From contig JAQGDQ010000002.1 in the NCBI GenBank assembly GCA_030141605.1, forward strand, positions 2,767,001-2,831,000: DNA of 64,000 nucleotides, given 5' to 3'. How positions within the stretch are numbered: position 1 is the stretch's first letter; each line of letters begins with the position of its first letter. This DNA is from Tubiluchus corallicola (taxonomy: Eukaryota > Priapulida > Priapulimorpha > Priapulimorphida > Tubiluchidae). Shown in pieces: positions 61,201-64,000 of the stretch. Both the position numbers and the translations under genes were made by a program. Under the pieces are notes generated by a model. That model saw nothing but the letters and a program-made list of their open reading frames with translations. It had not been told where the DNA came from and made no database searches.

Positions 61201-63740
61201 GGCCCAGTTGTCTTCTTGGTTTTAGTAGAAGATCATTTAATAATATAATAATAAATATAATATAAAATAACCAAGTCAAAATGATCTACCTATTATGACC
61301 AAGAAGATGACTGGGCTGATCAACTGGCCCGATAATAGAAGCCTAGAGATTGGCTGGTTGGTCCACCTACCAGCCAATCAGATTGCTTCTCTCATTTCTT
61401 GCACATTTGGCGTTGCAGTGGTGGCTTCCCTGGCAGTTTGCTGTGTTTACATCGCTTTTCTGTGTTCCAAGTGAACGTTGTGAAATTTGACTATGTCTGA
61501 CGGTGACATACATTAAGTGTCAACCGTCTTGTACGGGTTAATGATCTACCCGCACTATCTTTGCAATCATGGCGCTTACTTTAGCTAGAAACATCTTCCT
61601 GGTACTTGCGACTAGGTAAGTACCACAACAAATTACCAATCTAATTAGAGATAAGCATGTAATTTTGTGAGGCTGCCAGTATATAGTAGGTGCCAGGCGG
61701 GTTATTTACCTTATAGAGTTCAGTTTTAGTTAAAATAATTAATCTTTTAGAGATAGGATTGTATAACACGTTACATGTTATTATACGTTCATGCCTCTAT
61801 ATGAAGGTTATGTTAACAAGGAGCATCCCCGGAAATAGTCCCAGAGTATAGTGCAGGCTAACAACACTAGACGGATGCCCTTCGGTTTTATAAATAGAAA
61901 AGAATCACCTACGTGTAGGCCATTGTAGACCTTGTTTATGGTTAATTATGTGAACCAGCTATTTAGGTAGGCCTAAAGACACTCTATTCATAGAGCTTAG
62001 AGCATCAAGCTGTCTGTGTACTGACCTGTTTACATAGACTAATCCAGACAACTAGGTTGCTAAGGTAAATTGAACCCAGTGCGTATCTGTATCTAAAATC
62101 TGTCTACTGCCAGCACAGCAGCCGAAAGATGAAATACATTGTTTGGGAATAATTTTTAAGCAAAGTGATTTGAATAACGAATTTATTGTTAAACGAGCTT
62201 ATGCAAAAAAAAGCCCAAGTAGGTGTACAAAATTTGTTTAAGTAATTTTGAATCATGTTTGCTGTACTTTTTTCAAACACACACCAATACATTAACCAAA
62301 CATAGTGGCTTTAAACGTGAAATTTGCATGTTGATAAAAAATGGATCACTAATTTATAAGGTATTGTAATATTTAAAATATGTATAAGGAAAAGTTATGT
62401 AAATGCCTTTATACCACATGTATGCATACGCACAACATTTAGATCAGATTTGGCTGTTAGTCAAATGTATTAGGATTGGCATTTTGGATGCGGTTTTCAA
62501 AATTCGGTTAGAATTGGATTGGCATGCTCACGAATTTATTCGGAATTGGATTGGCAAAAAATTTAAAAATTCAGCAATTGTTCAGATTGGCAAAAAGGAA
62601 TTCGGCACAACACTATTTACTGAGTACAGTTAATTAAATTGATTAAAGTAAACAAAATATTCATTAAACAAAAACTATGTAGAATATACAAGTTAACTAT
62701 ATAGAAAGGTGCATGCACTTATGAGTGAGAGTTTCTTGTGTTTTATTTAAACACCATGGACAGTATAACTTATGATACTAAGTAGGTATTTTAACTTTGT
62801 TATTTCAAATTGTATTTATCATAGAGTTGTCTAAAATATAAAATCAATGTAAAAGGTGAGCTGCTGTGCCTCATTTTTAGCACTTTAATTTAATGATTGA
62901 GTTGTTTATTGCAGGGCATCGTGGATGGAGAGAAAAGCAACGCACGCGCAAGATCTGAGCTAATGCGAAATGAAGCATTTATAGACATCATGGTTAAATT
63001 GCGTCAGAAGTATGATCAGACTGTTGATGCTGCCATTAGTCCGTCAACAGTGAGATTAGTATTTGTATTTTGTACTTTACAAAGTAGTTGCTGGTCTGCT
63101 ATGATATCTGTTTGTTATCTTCTATGAAATGTCATTAAAGTTTGTTTTTTGAGCAACTTGTGTTTTAAGGCTAAGAAATAACTAATTGATCTTGGCATGT
63201 TCCTAGCAACCAAAAGTATGGATGGTGCCAAGGCTGGTCAGTGATTCGATATGTGTTCAAGGTGGAGGTGATAGTTTCCTGAAGTTAGCAGATTTATGAC
63301 CGACTTGATAAAAGATTTTTATTCTAAATGATACTGATTTGTCTTGCACACATTTTAGATAAGTATAAATGTATAAACAAACTCACATTTATTCGCTAAA
63401 AAATGTATAAACAACTCATGTTCATTTGCCAAGCGCTGCTCAAGAAATCATCATAATTAACGTGGTTTGAATATTTGCAGCATGTACTATTATTTGTATG
63501 ATTGCATTTATTTACCACTTTTATATCTGATTTTGCTTCTCTTGATTTGCATGCATAGCTTTTCTTTTAATGTCATTGGTAAGGTTGTGAACTGTAGCTG
63601 TAACTAAACAATGTTTGTGTTTCTTCTGCAGATCATGCAAGATGCTCAAGCCAAAATATCAACACCTTTTATTTACAGTCATCCAAAGCAAAAAATTTTA
63701 GAAGACATCGTTGTCAAGCACTTTAAGGATCATGCTGAAG
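52213..63740 (+). CDS. FANCM: FANCM-type DNA helicase/translocase (first eight exons; continues past window)
   Basis: Exons 52213-52375, 56380-56718, 57714-57886, 58240-58317, 59501-59659, 60213-60455, 62915-63049 and 63632-63740 stay in frame throughout (466 residues so far). The first ATG in frame after an upstream stop is 52213. Seen: WIYPTNYPIREYQ (Q-motif region), LPTGLGKTF (Walker A, K115), MAPTRTLVTQQ (Ia), VIDEAHKA (DEAH, 212-215), LALSATPGSD (III), RSEDSLDIQPYTHER and IEGDFALCTSLYHGLELL. These match the FANCM/Hef SF2 family nearly block for block. The helicase C domain begins after exon 8 and lies outside the window. Known role: anchors the Fanconi anaemia core, remodels stalled forks and branched DNA, limits crossover. 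Intron 3 starts with GC. Intron 1 (4 kb) contains an antisense LINE relic. Confidence 0.95.
52376..56379. other. FANCM intron 1 (4.0 kb): contents
   Basis: The left part holds an inactivated LINE on the minus strand (about 52970-54130). The rest (54.2-56.3 kb) is AT-rich, with no exon or recognised element. Confidence 0.55.
52970..54130 (-). mobile_element. Decayed CR1/L2-type LINE, ORF2 relic with internal deletion
   Basis: Read on the minus strand, 53950-53800 encodes the post-endonuclease linker (HTPWYNQQL, then a KWPSSRLTSDHETFKQARN-like block). 53680-53460 encodes KFANFFESKICEIR and onward. 53360-53150 encodes the reverse-transcriptase C-terminal region (HAFITSKVDYCNSLLFGLP, YDHITPILKELHWLPIKFRI). 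The catalytic RT core that should lie between the last two blocks is missing, and there are frame breaks. The element is dead. Confidence 0.8.
56719..57713 (+). other. FANCM intron 2
   Basis: GT-AG intron of about 1 kb; AT-rich, nothing recognised. Confidence 0.6.
58318..59500 (+). other. FANCM intron 4
   Basis: GT-AG intron of about 1.2 kb. The 83-codon plus-strand open frame at 58583-58834 inside shows no family motif and would not join in frame with known exons; treated as chance. Confidence 0.55.
60456..62914 (+). other. FANCM intron 6 with hAT-like debris
   Basis: At 61153 CAGGGGTGGCCAAACTTTTT resembles a known hAT terminal pattern, but the matching right end was not found. At 60820-60870 GGCAGGGCCACATTAAACTT and a CGGGTCGCATGCAGC block look like debris of the same class. 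A long inverted repeat follows at 61195-61323. Around 62480-62610, GGATTGGCA and AATTCGG words recur. No exon recognised. Confidence 0.45.
61195..61323. repeat. Inverted repeat with 28-base arms
   Basis: TTGATTGGCCCAGTTGTCTTCTTGGT (start 61195) faces its inverse, TTGATCAGCCCAGTCATCTTCTTGGT when reverse-complemented (61298-61323), around a ~75-base AT-rich centre. The differences are transitions. Confidence 0.8.
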
Positions 63741-64000
63741 GTAAGGAAACATTTGTAAGAAGTAAATTAAGTGTTTTATAGGGTTTGTCAACAACGTGTT
63801 ATAATCACTTAAAGGACAAGAAAAGTGGTACCTGAAGTACATTTCAAAAAAATTTTCTAAAAAAATTATATTACTTTACAGCTGTTTTATGCATAAGTTG
63901 TATCGTACTCACGTTAAAGGGAATTTTTGTTTGTTTTCATTTTAAATATCCCGCAAGACTGTTCCGACAGTGCCATTACATGACTTCACTTAACGCCAAC

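Noticed and set aside
1-64000. tRNA, rRNA, CRISPR arrays, prokaryotic operons
   Set aside because: No cloverleaf with a GTTCRA box, no rRNA core sequence and no regularly spaced repeats were seen. Intron structure shows the DNA is eukaryotic.

Overview
The window is eukaryotic nuclear DNA from an invertebrate. It is AT-rich, its genes are split by spliceosomal introns of 0.1 to 9 kb with GT-AG borders (one GC-AG), and it carries many decayed DNA transposons and LINE fragments. Several genes point to an ecdysozoan, probably an arthropod: a secreted leucine-rich-repeat protein resembling the non-catalytic subunit family known from crustacean luciferase, a gustatory-receptor-like 7TM protein, and two secreted cysteine-free structural-type proteins. 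The species cannot be fixed from sequence alone.

Layout. 1-2779 (+): last five exons of isobutyryl-CoA dehydrogenase (ACAD8), with a small hAT-like element in the last intron. 2780-6476: no gene, but a hAT-like relic. 6477-10703 (-): three-exon gene for a 679-residue secreted LRR protein. 11633-14955 (-): gustatory-receptor-like 7TM protein with a long N-terminal tail. 15.0-18.5 kb: intergenic, with one short TIR element. 18560-23544 (+): TATA-containing gene for an unrecognised 493-residue secreted Phe/Tyr-rich protein. 25598-28141 (+): two-exon gene for a secreted Gly-rich/Pro-Gly-rich protein. 28.1-31.2 kb: no gene seen. 31167-46371 (-): arginase, eight exons recovered and the most N-terminal exon missing. 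Its 8.9 kb intron holds an intronless class A neuropeptide-type GPCR on the opposite strand (37629-38876) and a pogo-like element. 46.4-52.2 kb: intergenic, repeat-rich. 52213-end (+): the first eight exons of the FANCM DNA helicase/translocase, running off the right edge.

There is no operon-like logic. ACAD8 (valine catabolism), arginase (arginine to ornithine plus urea) and FANCM (fork repair) are conserved housekeeping genes. Between ACAD8 and arginase lie lineage-variable secreted and receptor genes. The strongest candidate for something undescribed is the cysteine-free, Phe/Tyr-rich secreted protein at 19345-23305. Its exons carry repeated modules, and it has a TATA promoter with two CACGTG boxes. 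A second cysteine-free secreted structural protein lies next to it. All gene models were assembled by hand by checking splice sites and reading-frame phase across every junction.
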